A stretch of DNA of 64,000 nt from Ectobius pallidus. Taxonomy: Eukaryota > Arthropoda > Insecta > Blattodea > Ectobiidae. Position numbers and translations under genes: made by a program. The notes below the pieces were generated by a model that was given only the letters and a program-made list of their open reading frames with translations, did no database searches and was not told the DNA's origin. The stretch is taken from assembly GCA_964059195.1 (NCBI GenBank), contig CAXKWD010000009.1, positions 149,043,890-149,107,889 of the forward strand. The letters run 5' to 3'. Positions 63,948 to 64,000 of the stretch are shown piece by piece (position 1 is the first letter of the stretch; each line of letters opens with the position of its first letter).

Positions 63948-64000
63948 ATCAGGTAGGCCTAAACTGATGTAATAAAGTATCAGAATGCTTTTGATTAATC
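63948..64000 (-). mobile_element. R-family repeat, cut by window end
   Basis: AATCAGGTAGGCCTAAACTG then ATGTAATAAAGTATCAGAAT. It matches the family start at 31461 and 34328 except for an inserted GGCCTA (octamer 63954-63961). Confidence 0.75.

Overview
The window looks like AT-rich, repeat-saturated intronic DNA from an insect nuclear genome. No bacterial operons, phage genes, CRISPR arrays or rRNA are visible. The density of Helitrons, hAT MITEs, tRNA-derived SINEs and mariner/non-LTR remnants, and the very frequent octamer TAGGCCTA, fit a large-genome insect. A cockroach or termite is my guess, but that is inference.

Two protein-coding signals stand out. (1) Three internal exons on the minus strand (55213-55416, 32701-32785, 24811-24905) have canonical splice sites, compatible phases and no stops. 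They encode a continuous 128-residue stretch that closely matches the N-terminal region of KDM3/JMJD1-type histone H3K9 demethylases. The two introns between them are about 22.4 kb and 7.8 kb, so most of the window is KDM3 intron. The rest presumably belongs to flanking introns whose outer exons I cannot see. (2) An intact, intronless minus-strand ORF (start preferred at 47913, stop at 47233) encodes a cysteine-string protein (DNAJC5-like), with J domain, HPD motif and a run of about 15 cysteines. It is nested in the large KDM3 intron and looks like a retrocopy that stayed open. A third, weaker signal is a CpG-rich minus-strand block near 51400-51780 with a 15-codon ORF ending at a donor site in the phase KDM3 exon 32701-32785 needs. 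It may be an internal promoter and first exon.

The remainder is layered transposable elements. There are three Helitron families with TC...CTAG ends, a 3' hairpin and A/T flanks. There are ten or so TIR elements, most with hAT-type 8-bp target duplications, and mariner- and pogo-like pieces. Several tRNA-headed SINE families are present, along with 3' ends of a non-LTR retrotransposon (one RT ORF is split cleanly by a Helitron). Several apparently unclassified families also occur: a T-rich VNTR element with a conserved hairpin, a foldback element with a ~100-bp hairpin terminus, and a family with subterminal inverted repeats.

The most unusual pattern emerges from comparing repeat copies within the window. 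Copies repeatedly differ by insertion of exactly GGCCTA, or the 5-bp forms GGCTA/GCCTA, at a TA dinucleotide, giving TA-GGCC-TA, TA-GGC-TA or TA-GCC-TA. This is what excision footprints of a TA-targeting transposon with 5'-GGC...GCC-3' ends would look like. I regard it as the best candidate here for something undescribed.
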